Shown here: positions 32,310 through 41,184 of the stretch, in pieces | How the letters are laid out: each line of letters opens with the position of its first letter | How positions within the stretch are numbered: position 1 is the stretch's first letter | Source of the DNA: Granulicella rosea | GTDB taxonomy: Bacteria; Acidobacteriota; Terriglobia; Terriglobales; Acidobacteriaceae | Length of the DNA: 64,000 nucleotides | Direction: 5' to 3' | Assembly: GCF_900188085.1 (NCBI RefSeq) | Contig: NZ_FZOU01000001.1 | Location: forward strand, 1,178,001-1,242,000 | Made by a program: the position numbers and the translations under genes | The notes under the pieces: model-generated | Database searches by the model: none | The model's input: only the letters and a program-made list of their open reading frames with translations | What the model was told of the DNA's origin: nothing

Positions 32310-33158
32310 TCAGAAGACGAAACGTGTGGTCACAACGATTGCGTGGTTGTAAGCGTGAAACGGCGATGTGGCGATCTGCATGCCGGCGCCGAAGTTGACC
32401 GAAAGCCGATCCTTCGGATTCTTGCGCAGTTTGAACTTGCTGACCATCAGACCGGGCGTGACGAAGGTCTGGTTCTTGCCGTCGTTCGGCCCCAGGTGAA
32501 ACCAGGTGGAGTTCAGCTCGACCTCGGGCCACAGCTTCCAGATGCGATACTGCGCCACGGTGTTCCAGGCGATGGTGCGTCCGATGGTGTGAATGTTGCC
32601 GATGGGCAGGTTGCCGCCCAGCGCCGACTGCACATCGAACCGCTTATAGCCCTTGCCCACGATCAGGTTCGGAGTGTACGTGTTGCGCAGCACGCCGTTT
32701 TTGTAGCTGCCGGTCGCGCCCGAGGCCGCAAGCTGTACGGCGACCGAGTAATTGTGATGCTGCTCATTGCTGGTAAAGGGCCGATACTTCAACACCATGG
32801 AGAAGTCGCCCGCGCCATCGAGATTCTTGACGTTGCCGTACGCCGGATTGTTGTGTTCGATGTAGGGCGGTATGACGATGTCGACTTCGGTCTTGTAGTA
32901 GGGGATGAGCTGAAGGCCTTTGTTATCGCCCCAGATGTCCGTCTCGCCGTGCGTCGTCGTGATCTGGCGCGCGAACTCCGGCTTGATGAGCTGGGTGACG
33001 ATGGCGGCGGGTGTGATGACTGGCACTACCCAGCCGGGCTGCTCGGCGGAGGTCTTGCGAACGCGGTCTTCCCATTTCGTGAAGAGATTCTGCGCGCTGC
33101 ACAGAACGGCAGCGAAGGTTTGGACGGCGAGGACAGACACAAGGACAAGACGCTTCAT
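32310..33158 (-). CDS. Outer-membrane beta-barrel protein, possible porin
   Basis: 282 residues from ATG 33158, with GGAG seven bases upstream. A signal peptide is clear (RLVLVSVLAVQTFAAVLCSAQN). The mature part alternates polar and hydrophobic residues in strands and ends in VVTTRFVF, a C-terminal aromatic as in Bam-inserted barrels. Segments such as FSMVLKYRPF and TYTPNLIVGKGYKRFDVQSALGGNLP resemble MetA/phenol-pathway-type outer-membrane transporter families. It lies upstream of the ANTAR regulator on the same strand and divergent from nirA, so a role in nitrate/nitrite passage across the outer membrane is possible but unproven. Confidence 0.65.
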   Translation of the reverse strand: MKRLVLVSVLAVQTFAAVLCSAQNLFTKWEDRVRKTSAEQPGWVVPVITPAAIVTQLIKPEFARQITTTHGETDIWGDNKGLQLIPYYKTEVDIVIPPYIEHNNPAYGNVKNLDGAGDFSMVLKYRPFTSNEQHHNYSVAVQLAASGATGSYKNGVLRNTYTPNLIVGKGYKRFDVQSALGGNLPIGNIHTIGRTIAWNTVAQYRIWKLWPEVELNSTWFHLGPNDGKNQTFVTPGLMVSKFKLRKNPKDRLSVNFGAGMQIATSPFHAYNHAIVVTTRFVF

Positions 33159-33745
33159 GGAAGGCTCCGAAGTGGTGCTGGAAAGAGGACATGACGGAAC
33201 GGCCCGGCCGGATGCGGCGGGACTCGACTGGAACGCGCAACATCGCAAGAGCAGGGGTGACTGCCGGGACGGACGCAACGGTAGATGAAGGGGGCCAGCT
33301 CAGGCGTAGAGCGGAGGTATCCGATGCGAGACCGGAGAGGGACACGTCAGGGTGTCACCTTGATGAAGTGCGGATGAGTGTTTGTAACATGGCGTTCAAC
33401 CTTCCGCAAGCGGGAACTTTCACCGCCGGGATCCATGTGCGAATCGTATGCGGGCGATGGCCCGCAGAAAAATCGCTTGCGGCGGAACGGCGACGGAGGT
33501 AGTATCTGAGTCGCCGAAGAAAATATTGAGATTTTCGTTCGCGTCCCTTCGCCCAGGCACCGTGCCGTGTCCTTCGGGTTCCCAAGATGTTCATCATGCT
33601 CCGTGAAGAGCCATGAGTTTGCCGTCGCTTTTGACGGTTTGAATCTGGCCTCCGCGCATCTGTACGCAGCATCTTCGCTGTCGTCGCAGTTGCATGAATC
33701 TCCTGCATATCTACCGGGTAACCCTTCATTTCAAGGAACATACGC
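33159..33745. other. Divergent intergenic region between porin and nirA
   Basis: 587 bases with no convincing gene. It must contain the porin/regulator promoter (minus) and the nirA promoter and leader (plus). Hairpins seen: GACAC/GTGTC with a six-base loop (33341-33356); TGCGGGC/GCCCGCA with loop GATG (33449-33466); and three six-base-loop hairpins near nirA (33595-33687), listed separately. I could not identify -35/-10 boxes with confidence. Confidence 0.6.
33595..33687 (+). promoter_or_regulatory. Candidate ANTAR-responsive leader of nirA (six-base-loop hairpins)
   Basis: Three successive hairpins each close a six-base loop. A: CAT+GCTC (33595-33601), loop CGTGAA, GAGC, one bulged C, ATG (to 33615). 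B: GCCGTC (33621-33626), loop GCTTTT, GACGGT (33633-33638). C: ACG+CAGC (33664-33670), loop ATCTTC, GCTG, one bulged T, CGT (to 33684). A and C share the same shape: three pairs, a single 3' bulge, four pairs, six-base loop. ANTAR targets are paired six-base-loop hairpins with A1 and G4; A has G4 only, C has A1 only. No clear terminator follows. Confidence 0.35.
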
Positions 33746-35512
33746 ATGGACTCCACCACGCTTTCAAACGCCGCCGCAGACTTTACCGCCGAGCAGAAGG
33801 AGTATCTTCAGGGCTTCTTCGCCGGACTCGCCCAACGTGGGCTGCTGCCCTTCGTCGGACAGACCGCGACCGGCCAACTGACGGCCGATCCCGCATCCGG
33901 CGTGGCGAATCAGGCAGCCGTTTACTTCGGCACGCCGGTCGAAGATCTTTGCAAGGAAGAGCGTTGGAAGTACGAAGAGAACGCGCTCGACATCTGGGAC
34001 AAGCTGCTGGCGCATGCGAACGAAGACAAGGCGCCCGCCGCGGACGACCTCTTCCGCTTCAAGTTTCATGGACTCTTTTACGTGGCGCCTGCGCAGGACT
34101 CGTTCATGCTGCGGATGCGCGTCCCGGGCGCCATCATGACGTCGCACCAGATGCGTGGACTGGCCGCAATGGCCGCGGACTGGGGCTCCGGGCGCGTCGA
34201 CATCACCACGCGCAGCAACCTGCAGATCCGCGAGTTTCAACCGCGCCACATCGTCCGCGTGCTAAACATGCTGCGCGAACTGGGCATGACCTCGCGTGGC
34301 GCCGGTGCGGACAACATTCGCAACATTACCGCCTCGCCCATCACGGGCATCGACCCGCTGGAGCTGATCGACGTCGCGCCGCTCGCCGACGCCATGAACG
34401 CCTACATCCTCAACTCGCGCGACATGTACGGTCTGCCACGCAAGTTCAATATCGCCTTCGATAACGGCGGCGCCATCAGCGTGGTGGCGGATACGAACGA
34501 TATCGGCTTCGTCGCGGTGGAGGTGAAGGACGGTCACGACGTTCCGGAGGGCATCTACTTCCGCGTGCTGCTGTGCGGCATCACCGGGCACAGGCAGTTC
34601 GCGACGGACTGTGGCCTGTTGCTGCGAGCGGATCAGACGGTCTGCGTGGCTGCCGCGATGGTCCGCGTCTTCAGCGAAAACGGCGACCGCACCGACCGCA
34701 AGAAGGCGCGGCTGAAATATCTCGTCGATAAATGGGGTGTGGAGAAGTTCCTCGAAGAGACGGAGAAGCGCCTTGCATTTCCGCTTATCCGCTTCGCCGC
34801 GCAGGACTGCGAGCCACGCCGGGAGATCGACCGCAAGGCGCACATCGGCGTGCATCCGCAGTCGCAGCCGGGGATGCACTACATCGGCGTATCGGTTCCG
34901 GTGGGGCAGCTTCCGGCGTCACAGATGCTTGCCGTTGCGTCCATTGCCGATCGCTTCGGCTCCGGCGAGATGCGCCTGACCGTATGGCAGAACCTCATTC
35001 TTCCCAACATCGCGAGCGAGTCCGTGGAGGCAGCGAAGCAGGCCCTCCTCGATGCGGGTCTGCAGTTCGAGGCCGGTACCGTGCTGAACGGAACCGTCGC
35101 CTGCACCGGCAACAAAGGTTGCAAATACGCGGCTGCGGATACGAAGTCGCACGCGGTCGCTTTGGCTCGCATGCTCGACGAGCGCTTCGCGATCGAACAG
35201 CCAGTGAACCTGCACGTGACCGGCTGCGCACACTCCTGCGCGCAGCACTACATCGGCGATATCGGCATGATGGGCGTGAAGGTCGGTGGGGAGGAGGGCT
35301 ACCAGGTGCTGATCGGCGGCGGCTCGGATCGGGATCGGGGGCTTGGCCGCGAACTGATTCCCGCCATCAAATTTGCCGACCTTCCTCCTGTGATGGAGCG
35401 GCTCTTCGGCGCTTACACCATGTCGCGCGCAGACGATGAGAGCTTCCTTGAGTTCACACGTCGCCACGATATCGCAGAGCTTCGCTCGCTCTGTCTCGCG
35501 GAGGGCAAATAG
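33746..35512 (+). CDS. nirA: Assimilatory nitrite reductase (siroheme, [4Fe-4S])
   Basis: 588 residues of the nitrite/sulfite reductase family, which reduces nitrite to ammonia with six electrons. Two ferredoxin-like half-domains (TTRSNLQIREFQ; RLTVWQNLILPNI) precede the siroheme/Fe-S ligands CTGNKGC and CAHSC in ACTGNKGCKYAAADTK and HVTGCAHSCAQHYIGD. The neighbouring nitrate reductase and NarK transporter favour nitrite over sulfite as substrate. The N-terminus contains FTAEQKEYLQGFFAGL, echoed in the next gene's product. ATG 33746 has AAGGAA upstream. The diflavin reductase gene starts two bases after the stop. Confidence 0.9.
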   Translation: MDSTTLSNAAADFTAEQKEYLQGFFAGLAQRGLLPFVGQTATGQLTADPASGVANQAAVYFGTPVEDLCKEERWKYEENALDIWDKLLAHANEDKAPAADDLFRFKFHGLFYVAPAQDSFMLRMRVPGAIMTSHQMRGLAAMAADWGSGRVDITTRSNLQIREFQPRHIVRVLNMLRELGMTSRGAGADNIRNITASPITGIDPLELIDVAPLADAMNAYILNSRDMYGLPRKFNIAFDNGGAISVVADTNDIGFVAVEVKDGHDVPEGIYFRVLLCGITGHRQFATDCGLLLRADQTVCVAAAMVRVFSENGDRTDRKKARLKYLVDKWGVEKFLEETEKRLAFPLIRFAAQDCEPRREIDRKAHIGVHPQSQPGMHYIGVSVPVGQLPASQMLAVASIADRFGSGEMRLTVWQNLILPNIASESVEAAKQALLDAGLQFEAGTVLNGTVACTGNKGCKYAAADTKSHAVALARMLDERFAIEQPVNLHVTGCAHSCAQHYIGDIGMMGVKVGGEEGYQVLIGGGSDRDRGLGRELIPAIKFADLPPVMERLFGAYTMSRADDESFLEFTRRHDIAELRSLCLAEGK

Positions 35513-35514
35513 CT

Positions 35515-37299
35515 ATGTCGACTACCGTCCCGTTCATTCCGGAGTCAGCGCCATTCACGCCCGAGCAGCGCGGCTGGCTCAATGGCTTTCTCGCCGGTCT
35601 GCTCTCCGGCGCCCCCGCGCCTGTTGCGGCTTCGGGGATCACCTCGTTGAAGGTGGCCGTGCTGTATGCCTCGCAGTCGGGCGTTGCCGAAGGACTCGCG
35701 CGCAAGGTCGCGAAGGAGTTGAAAGCCAAGGGGCACGCTCCATCGCTTGCCTCGCTCGAAGCGTTTGAGCCTGCAGCGCTGGCTGCTGAGGAGCATGCCG
35801 TAATCGTTGCAAGCACCTATGGCGAGGGCGATCCGCCGGACAGCGCGAAGAGCTTCTACGGCCGGCTCTGCATGGACGACGCTCCTCGTCTCGAAGGCCT
35901 GAACTACTCCGTGCTTGCGCTTGGCGATAAACACTATGAACAGTTCTGCAAGTTCGGCATCGACCTCGATGCGCGGCTGCAGTCGCTGGGCGCGAAGCCC
36001 ATCCGCGAGCGCGTGGACTCCGACGTCGATACGGACGAGCCCTTTGCACACTGGAAGTCCGAACTGCTGGCGCGTCTCGATGCTCTTGCCGGTGGAGTCG
36101 CCGCCGCGCCGGCGACACCCGTTGCGAGCAAGACCGATGCTGTTCCGGAGCGCGCGCAGGTCCACACGCGCGAAACTCCATACCTCGCGCCGTTGGTCGA
36201 AAAGTATGCATTGAACAAGGGCGATTCGAGTAAGCAGACGCTTCATCTCGCGTGGTCGCTCGCCGGCTCCGAGGTCTTCTACGAAGCGGGCGATGCACTT
36301 GGCGTCGTCGCGCAGAACGACCCGTGTCTCGTGAGCGACATCCTCGATGCGATGAAGTTGAGTGGTGAAGAGCATGTCGAGATCGGCGCCACGAAGACAA
36401 GCCACACCGGCTTTATGCCGCTGCGCGAGGCGTTGACGCATCATCTGCAGATCTCGCGGCTCAACCGGCGCATGGTGGAACTCTTCGCCAATGAAGGCCG
36501 CATCGTGCGCCTGCTCGATCTGTTGAAGTCGGAGCGCCAGACGGAACTCGATGCGTACCTGTGGGATCGTGGTCCGATCGATCTGCTTACGGAGTATCCC
36601 GGCGTGCTGCATGTCGCGCAGGAGCTGGTCGCGATGCTGCCTCGGCTGACGCCGCGTCTCTACTCCATCTCGTCGAGTCCCGCTGCGCATACGGCTGAGG
36701 TGCATGCCACCGTGGCGGTGGTGCGCTATCGCTCGCACAATCGCGATCGAGGCGGCGTCTGTTCGACGATGTTTGCGGATCGCACCAGCGCAGGCGATCG
36801 CCTGCCCGTTTACATCCAGCCCAACAAACGCTTTCGTCTGCCGCGCCGGCAGGATGCGCCTGTGATCATGATCGGTCCTGGCACGGGCATCGCGCCTTTT
36901 CGCGGTTTCCTGCATGAACGCAGGGCAGTTGGCGCGACGGGGAAGAACTGGCTCTTCTTCGGCGACCGCAGTGCGGCCACGGACTTTCTGTACGAAGACG
37001 AACTGACCGCGATGCGGAAGGATGGCCACCTCACGCGGCTCGACCTCGCTTTCTCGCGCGATCAGGAGCGGAAGATCTATGTGCAGGACCGGATGCTCGA
37101 GCAGGCGCCCATGTTCTGGCAATGGCTCGAAGAGGGTGCGAGCATCTACGTCTGCGGCGACGCCTCGCGCATGGCCAAAGATGTCGACGCTACCCTGCAT
37201 GCCATCCTGCAGCAACAGGGCAGGCTCGACGCTGAAGGCGCACGCGAGTATGTCGACGCCATCAAAGAACAACAGCGTTACCACCGCGACGTTTACTGA
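35515..37299 (+). CDS. Diflavin (CysJ/CPR-type) reductase, probable electron donor to nitrite reductase
   Basis: 594 residues. A flavodoxin domain (about 45-190) binds FMN (VLYASQSGVAEGLARK; ASTYGEGDPPDSAKSFY; LALGDKHYEQFC). The FAD domain contains PRLYSISSSP and GVCSTMFADR. The NADPH domain has MIGPGTGIAPFRGFLHER, WLFFGDR, and the C-terminal YVCGDASRMAKDVDATLHAI. Such proteins pass NADPH electrons to siroheme enzymes, as CysJ does to CysI. The N-terminus has FTPEQRGWLNGFLAGL, close to a motif in NirA. Two bases separate the genes, so they probably act as a NADPH-nitrite reductase pair. Confidence 0.85.
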   Translation: MSTTVPFIPESAPFTPEQRGWLNGFLAGLLSGAPAPVAASGITSLKVAVLYASQSGVAEGLARKVAKELKAKGHAPSLASLEAFEPAALAAEEHAVIVASTYGEGDPPDSAKSFYGRLCMDDAPRLEGLNYSVLALGDKHYEQFCKFGIDLDARLQSLGAKPIRERVDSDVDTDEPFAHWKSELLARLDALAGGVAAAPATPVASKTDAVPERAQVHTRETPYLAPLVEKYALNKGDSSKQTLHLAWSLAGSEVFYEAGDALGVVAQNDPCLVSDILDAMKLSGEEHVEIGATKTSHTGFMPLREALTHHLQISRLNRRMVELFANEGRIVRLLDLLKSERQTELDAYLWDRGPIDLLTEYPGVLHVAQELVAMLPRLTPRLYSISSSPAAHTAEVHATVAVVRYRSHNRDRGGVCSTMFADRTSAGDRLPVYIQPNKRFRLPRRQDAPVIMIGPGTGIAPFRGFLHERRAVGATGKNWLFFGDRSAATDFLYEDELTAMRKDGHLTRLDLAFSRDQERKIYVQDRMLEQAPMFWQWLEEGASIYVCGDASRMAKDVDATLHAILQQQGRLDAEGAREYVDAIKEQQRYHRDVY

Positions 37300-37325
37300 G
37301 CTTCCATCGAGAGAGAAGGTCCGAA

Positions 37326-38963
37326 GTGTCTTTACCCCTGCATGAACGCGCAGCCGATGGCAGCGACCCGATCGTACGCATGACGCTTGCGGATCTCGGC
37401 AAGCCATTCGACGTCAAGACGTCAGCGACGGTGGTCACGTCGCTGATTCCCGCGCGCGCACTCGAGGAGGACGAGCAGTATCGCTTCCATTTCGACGTGA
37501 CGAAGTGCATCGGTTGCCGCTCCTGCGAGGTGGCGTGCAACGAGCAGAATGGTAATCCGTCGGACATCCGCTGGAGGCGCATCGGAGAGATCGAAGGCGG
37601 CGTCTATCCCGATGTGCTGCGGCACTATCTCTCGATGGGTTGCAATCACTGCCTCGACGCCGAGTGCGTGAAGGGATGCCCTGTCGAGGCATATACGAAG
37701 GACCCGGTCACAGGCATCGTGCTGCACTCGGCGGACGCATGCATCGGCTGCCAGTATTGCGTATGGAACTGCACGTATCAGGTGCCGCAGTTCAACGCTG
37801 AGCGCGGCGTCGTGGGTAAATGCGACATGTGCCACGGCCGGCTGACTGCCGGCCTGGAACCGGCTTGCGTCAACGCATGTCCAGAGGCGGCGATCGAGAT
37901 CGAGATCGTCAATAAGACCGCATGGCGCAAGAACTTTACAGCGGCCGAGTCACCTGGGTTGCCGGCCGCCATGCACACTCTTTCGACGACGCGCCTGACT
38001 TTGCCGGAGTCTGCCACGAAGCTCGAGCGCGTCGACGCGGGACATATCAGGCCGGAACACGCGCACCTCTCGCTGGTCTTCATGACGACGCTTATACAGG
38101 CAGTTACGGGCGGCCTGTTCTTCGCACTGATAGCGCATGGGTTGACGCCGTTGTTCCTGACGATGCTGCTCGGCATCACGGCTATTGCGTTGAACATCTC
38201 TGTCTTCCACCTGGGACGTCCTGCCTATGCATGGCGTGCGGTGAAGATGTGGCGGCGTTCGTGGCTTAGCCGTGAGGTTCTGTTCTTCGGACACTTCTTT
38301 GGCTCGCTGGCGATCTGCACTGCCTTCGCGTGGGCGATGGTCTTGCCTGCAACGCTCTACACCTCGCCGTTCCTGCGCACGCTACAGACCTGGCCACACG
38401 CCGCTCTGGCGCTGACGTGTCTTGCTTGGATCACCGTTGGCTTCGGTTGCGCAGGAACGATCGCCAGCGCCTTCATCTACCTCATTCCCGCGCGACCTTC
38501 GTGGAACATGGTGCACACGCCATTCGACTTCCTGTTGAGCGGTCTGCTTATCGGAGGGACGTTTGCGTTTGTACTGCAGATGGTTACAAATTGGATGGCC
38601 ACTCTGCCGATGCTGCAGGGATGGCCCCTGGCCCACGCTGGGGCCGTCTATCCGTTCTGGCCTGTGGTCGTGGCGGGTCTTCTCTGGATGCTGAATCACG
38701 TGGTGCGCCTGGTGCGTCTGTCTCGGTCGCCTCTGTTTGAAGGCCGCGCTTCGATCATGCTGCTGAACCGGTCGCCTCTGCGTGCTTTCCTGATCGCATC
38801 CTTCGTCTTTGCGCTCGGGTCATGCGCCCTCGCCCTGGTTAGCTCGGTCACGCTCTCATGCCTCGCCGCGTTTCTCTGCGTGCTGCTGGCGCGTTATCTC
38901 TTCTTCGTCTCCGTCGTTCCGTTGAACATGGCGCTGACCTTCACACGCGGAGGACATGCATGA
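37326..38963 (+). CDS. Fused four-cluster ferredoxin / DmsC membrane anchor subunit
   Basis: 545 residues from GTG 37326, with GAGAGAAGG upstream. Residues about 50-210 carry four [4Fe-4S] motifs of a DmsB-type subunit (CIGCRSCEVAC; CNHCLDAECVKGC; CIGCQYCVWNC; CDMCHGRLTAGLEPACVNAC). Residues about 250-540 are a DmsC-like membrane domain with about eight helices (HLSLVFMTTLIQAVTGGLFF; FHLGRPAYAWRA). The two subunits are normally separate genes. It would link the quinol pool to the molybdopterin subunit encoded next, whose start overlaps its stop (ATGA). Confidence 0.85.
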   Translation: MSLPLHERAADGSDPIVRMTLADLGKPFDVKTSATVVTSLIPARALEEDEQYRFHFDVTKCIGCRSCEVACNEQNGNPSDIRWRRIGEIEGGVYPDVLRHYLSMGCNHCLDAECVKGCPVEAYTKDPVTGIVLHSADACIGCQYCVWNCTYQVPQFNAERGVVGKCDMCHGRLTAGLEPACVNACPEAAIEIEIVNKTAWRKNFTAAESPGLPAAMHTLSTTRLTLPESATKLERVDAGHIRPEHAHLSLVFMTTLIQAVTGGLFFALIAHGLTPLFLTMLLGITAIALNISVFHLGRPAYAWRAVKMWRRSWLSREVLFFGHFFGSLAICTAFAWAMVLPATLYTSPFLRTLQTWPHAALALTCLAWITVGFGCAGTIASAFIYLIPARPSWNMVHTPFDFLLSGLLIGGTFAFVLQMVTNWMATLPMLQGWPLAHAGAVYPFWPVVVAGLLWMLNHVVRLVRLSRSPLFEGRASIMLLNRSPLRAFLIASFVFALGSCALALVSSVTLSCLAAFLCVLLARYLFFVSVVPLNMALTFTRGGHA

Positions 38964-41140
38964 GTATGCTGACAAGCATCAAGCGTGCGCTCGGCATCGA
39001 CACGCGCCAGGAAGACTATACCTTCACGAAGGATCCGCGATTCGGACACATCGCGACCGCGCGTGTCGCGGAGAAGTGGGTGAAGACAACTTGCGGCTAT
39101 TGCTCCGTTGGGTGCGGCATGTTGGTCGGCGTGAAGGATGGCAAGGCGGTTGCGGCGCGTGGCAATCCCGATCATCCCGTTAACCTCGGCAAGCTCTGTC
39201 CCAAGGGGTTGAGCGAGCATCACGTCCTCGACGCGCCCGGCCGCGCCACGCAGCCGTTGCTGCGCAAGGATGGCAAGCTAGTGCCGGTCTCATGGGACGA
39301 GGCGCTCGATGTCATGGTGGAGAAATTTACCGGCATCCAGGCGAAGTATGGACGCGAGGCTCTTGGCGTTGTGGGCACGGGTCAGTTGCTCACCGAGGAC
39401 ACGTACACGCTGGGCAAGCTCGTGCAACTGGGCTTCGGCACGCGCAACAACGATGGCAACACGACACTCTGTATGGCAAGCGCGGTCAGCGGCTATAAGC
39501 TTTCGTTCGGCAGCGACGGTCCTCCGGGATCGTATGCAGACATGCAGGCTGCCGATGTCATTCTGCTGATCGGCGCGAACATTGCGGACAATCATCCGAT
39601 TCTCTGCCATCGTCTGGATCGCACGAATCGCAAGGGGGAGATGAAGCTCATCGTCGTCGATCCACGTGTGACCAAGACCGCGATGATGGCGGACATTCAT
39701 CTCCCGGTCAAGCCGCGCAGCGACATCGCACTCATCAATGGCATCGCTCACGTCCTGATACGCGATGGACTTGTGAGCCATGATTACATCGCTGCGCATA
39801 CGGACGACTATGCGGAGTTTGCGACCTTCGTCGAGCAGTTCACGCCGAAGCACGTCGCCGCTGTCACAGGCCTGAGCGAGGCGCGCATCGTGGAGGTCGC
39901 TCATCTCTATGGCAACGCAAAGGCCGCGTTCATTGGCTGGACGATGGGCGTCAACCACTCGACACAAGGCGCGATGACCGTCGCGGCGATCAACAATCTC
40001 GCGCTCATCACGGGCCATATCGGACGCGGCGGCGCGGCGCCGTTTTCGATCACCGGGCAATGCAACGCGATGGGCACGCGCGAGACTGGCTTCACCTCAT
40101 CGCTGCCAGGCTATCGCAAATACGAGAACGCCGAGCACCGCGAAGAGCTAGCGAGGCTGTGGGGGATCGATGTCGATCGGATACCGAGCGCACGCGGCAT
40201 GGCCTATCCGGACATCATCGAGGGAGCGGTGGCGGGCAAGATTAAAGCATTGTGGTTCGTCGCCACCAACCCCGTCGTGTCGTTCCCAAATTTCTCCGTC
40301 CTCGACCAAGCGCTGCGCAGCGTGGAGTTCCTGGTGGTGCAGGATGGCTTTCATCCCACACCGACGAGCGACTACGCGCATCTTGTCCTGCCGGCGGCGA
40401 TCTGGGGCGAGAAGGAAGGCACGTACACGAACTCCGAGCGTCGCGTGAGCAAGGTGAACGCCATCGTCACGCCGCCCGGCGAGGCGCGTCCGGATTTCGA
40501 CATCTTCCTCGCCATCGCCGAGCGGCTTGGCGTGCGCGATGAACTTTATCCCGGTTGGACGACGACGGCCGACGCGTTTCGCGAGTGGCAGCGCGTCTCC
40601 GCCGGTCGCATGTGCGACTACAGCGGCTTCACCTGGCAACAGCTTGAAGACGAGGGCGGCGCACAGTGGGGCGGCGAACGGCTTTATGCCGACGGAGTTT
40701 TCCCCACGGCGACCGGCCGCGCGAAGCTGCACTGCGTGCCGTGCCTTCCGTTCGCCGAGCAGCCGGATGGAGAATACAACTTCGTGCTCAACACGGGCCG
40801 TACGGTCGAGCACTGGCATACGCGCACGAAGACCGCGAACATCGAGATGCTCGACACGATGGTTCCGCAGGCGTGGCTTGAGATGAACCCGGTGGATGCG
40901 GCGCAGTTAAAGTTGAAGGCGCACGATCGCGTCACGGTCGTCTCGCGCCGCAGCGCGGTGAACAACCTGGAGCTTCGCATCACGGGCATCGTTGCTCCAG
41001 GGCAGGTCTTCATGCCCTTCCATTTCTCCGAGACCAACTCAAATCTGGTCACGCTCGGCGCCTTCGATCCGATCTCGCGCGAGCCGAATTTCAAACAATG
41101 CGCGGTGCGCGTTGAAAAATTTTCCCAGACGCTGATCTGA
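38960..41140 (+). CDS. Molybdopterin nitrate reductase catalytic subunit (NasA/NarB-like)
   Basis: 726 residues. An N-terminal [4Fe-4S] motif is TCGYCSVGCGMLV...LGKLCPKG. Molybdopterin segments follow, with the Mo-ligand Cys in NNDGNTTLCMASAVSGYKLSFGSDGPPGSYADM and the cofactor-binding GQCNAMGTRETG. The C-terminal domain has NTGRTVEHWHTRTKT. The pattern around the Mo-Cys is typical of assimilatory nitrate reductases. There is no Tat or other export signal, so it should be cytoplasmic. No C-terminal flavodoxin or NirB-like extra domain is present; electrons probably come from the fused ferredoxin/DmsC subunit. Confidence 0.87.
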   Translation: MSMLTSIKRALGIDTRQEDYTFTKDPRFGHIATARVAEKWVKTTCGYCSVGCGMLVGVKDGKAVAARGNPDHPVNLGKLCPKGLSEHHVLDAPGRATQPLLRKDGKLVPVSWDEALDVMVEKFTGIQAKYGREALGVVGTGQLLTEDTYTLGKLVQLGFGTRNNDGNTTLCMASAVSGYKLSFGSDGPPGSYADMQAADVILLIGANIADNHPILCHRLDRTNRKGEMKLIVVDPRVTKTAMMADIHLPVKPRSDIALINGIAHVLIRDGLVSHDYIAAHTDDYAEFATFVEQFTPKHVAAVTGLSEARIVEVAHLYGNAKAAFIGWTMGVNHSTQGAMTVAAINNLALITGHIGRGGAAPFSITGQCNAMGTRETGFTSSLPGYRKYENAEHREELARLWGIDVDRIPSARGMAYPDIIEGAVAGKIKALWFVATNPVVSFPNFSVLDQALRSVEFLVVQDGFHPTPTSDYAHLVLPAAIWGEKEGTYTNSERRVSKVNAIVTPPGEARPDFDIFLAIAERLGVRDELYPGWTTTADAFREWQRVSAGRMCDYSGFTWQQLEDEGGAQWGGERLYADGVFPTATGRAKLHCVPCLPFAEQPDGEYNFVLNTGRTVEHWHTRTKTANIEMLDTMVPQAWLEMNPVDAAQLKLKAHDRVTVVSRRSAVNNLELRITGIVAPGQVFMPFHFSETNSNLVTLGAFDPISREPNFKQCAVRVEKFSQTLI

Positions 41141-41184
41141 GCCAGCTCCGTCCACGCCGCCGGAGTTGCAAGATCAGTCGATTT

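Noticed and set aside
33449..33466. Perfect 7-bp hairpin in the nirA upstream region considered as a terminator or attenuator
   Set aside because: Followed by GAAAAA rather than a T tract on the plus strand, and far from nirA; left as an unexplained hairpin.
33746..37299. Sulfite reductase (CysI/CysJ) as the identity of the siroheme and diflavin pair
   Set aside because: Motifs alone do not exclude it, but nitrate reductase, nitrate transporter and ANTAR-type regulator next door favour nitrite.
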